NCBI GenBank assembly: GCA_002509665.1
Contig: DADN01000191.1
Coordinates: 684-6,750 of the forward strand
DNA: 6,067 nucleotides
Direction of reading: 5' to 3'
Source of the DNA: Methanobacterium sp. UBA8
GTDB taxonomy: Archaea; Methanobacteriota; Methanobacteria; Methanobacteriales; Methanobacteriaceae
Below, in pieces: positions 5,903 to 6,067 of this stretch. Every line of letters begins with the position of its first letter. Position 1 is the first letter of the stretch. Position numbers and translations under genes: made by a program. The notes beneath the pieces were generated by a model, which was given only the letters and a program-made list of their open reading frames with translations, did not search any database and was not told the origin of the DNA.

Positions 5903-5915
5903 AATATATAATTTT
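5903..5915 (-). promoter_or_regulatory. TATA box for hjc
   Basis: The leftward strand reads AAAATTATATATT, nearly the same as the element before the lipoprotein gene. Its centre is about 70 bp upstream of the hjc ATG, predicting initiation near 5883 and a leader of about 45 nt. This would make hjc independent of the partial gene upstream, whose stop lies at 5988-5990. Confidence 0.45.
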
Positions 5916-5987
5916 ATCATGCGGTTTTAGATTAAGACTAATTAAAAGTAATATAAATGAACAACTTAACTAAAAATAATATTCAAG

Positions 5988-6067
5988 TTAAATTTCATAA
6001 TATTCCATATTTGAAGCATTAAAAGTGCCGTTCTTGCCGGGTGCCCGCATCCACTCTATTCTTACAT
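5988..6067 (-). CDS. C-terminal end of a truncated upstream gene, unidentified
   Basis: A leftward frame is open from the right edge to TAA at 5990-5988 and encodes 25 residues, including IEWMRAPGKNGTFN and ending NMEYYEI. The codons are richer in G and C than the flanking spacer and the stretch contains Trp, Met and Gly-Lys-Asn-Gly, so it looks more like the end of a protein than random AT-rich sequence. I do not recognise the family. It lies 149 bp upstream of hjc in the same direction. An open rightward frame (from about 6001) covers the same bases but has no ATG. Confidence 0.4.
   Translation of the reverse strand, partial: VRIEWMRAPGKNGTFNASNMEYYEI

Noticed and set aside
6020..6060. GC-richer patch at the right edge considered as a tRNA fragment
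   Set aside because: There is no T-loop consensus (GGTTCGAATCC-like) and no acceptor-stem pairing within the visible sequence. It reads better as the end of a protein.
6001..6067. Open + strand frame at the right edge
   Set aside because: It has no ATG and no ribosome-binding site before the only GTG (6025). The leftward frame, ending in a normal stop in the same direction as hjc, is the more likely coding one.

Overview
The window looks like chromosomal DNA from a methanogenic archaeon, most likely a mesophilic member of the Methanobacteriales (Methanobacterium-like). The evidence is an archaeal-type Holliday junction resolvase (Hjc), a DUF4013 membrane protein of a kind common in that order, an archaeal/FeS-type PyrK, archaeal TATA boxes about 50-80 bp upstream of several genes, frequent ATA and AGA codons, and an AT-rich base composition. 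The assignment rests on recognised protein families and promoter style; no rRNA or other phylogenetic marker is present.

Layout. Positions 1-2861 are read rightwards. They hold the last codons of a truncated upstream gene (possibly pyrD), then pyrK (dihydroorotate dehydrogenase electron-transfer subunit), a DUF4013 membrane protein and an AI-2E-family (UPF0118) membrane transporter. The three complete genes are spaced only 43 and 47 bp apart, so they may share a transcript starting at the TATA box before pyrK. From 2875 to the right edge everything is read leftwards: a large B12-domain-like radical SAM enzyme, a small asparagine/threonine-rich lipoprotein, hjc, and at the extreme right the C-terminus of one more gene. 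The two blocks meet tail to tail with only 13 bp between stop codons at 2861/2875.

The leftward genes appear to be separate transcription units. Each has a TATA-like element containing AAATTATA at a sensible distance, and the lipoprotein gene ends at a clear hairpin plus T-tract. Functionally the window is mixed: pyrimidine biosynthesis (PyrK), membrane functions (DUF4013, AI-2E family), an uncharacterised radical SAM reaction, a surface lipoprotein and recombination/repair (Hjc). I see no mobile element, CRISPR array, tRNA or rRNA and no defence-type cassette, and nothing that amounts to a clear new multi-gene system.

The points most worth a second look are the start of the lipoprotein gene, where a strong Shine-Dalgarno sequence and an ideal lipoprotein signal peptide both point to an ACG codon instead of ATG; its dense cluster of N-glycosylation sequons; a 19-bp perfect inverted repeat at the predicted hjc transcription start; and the unassigned radical SAM enzyme with an N-terminal domain resembling a cobalamin-binding fold but without the DxHxxG motif.
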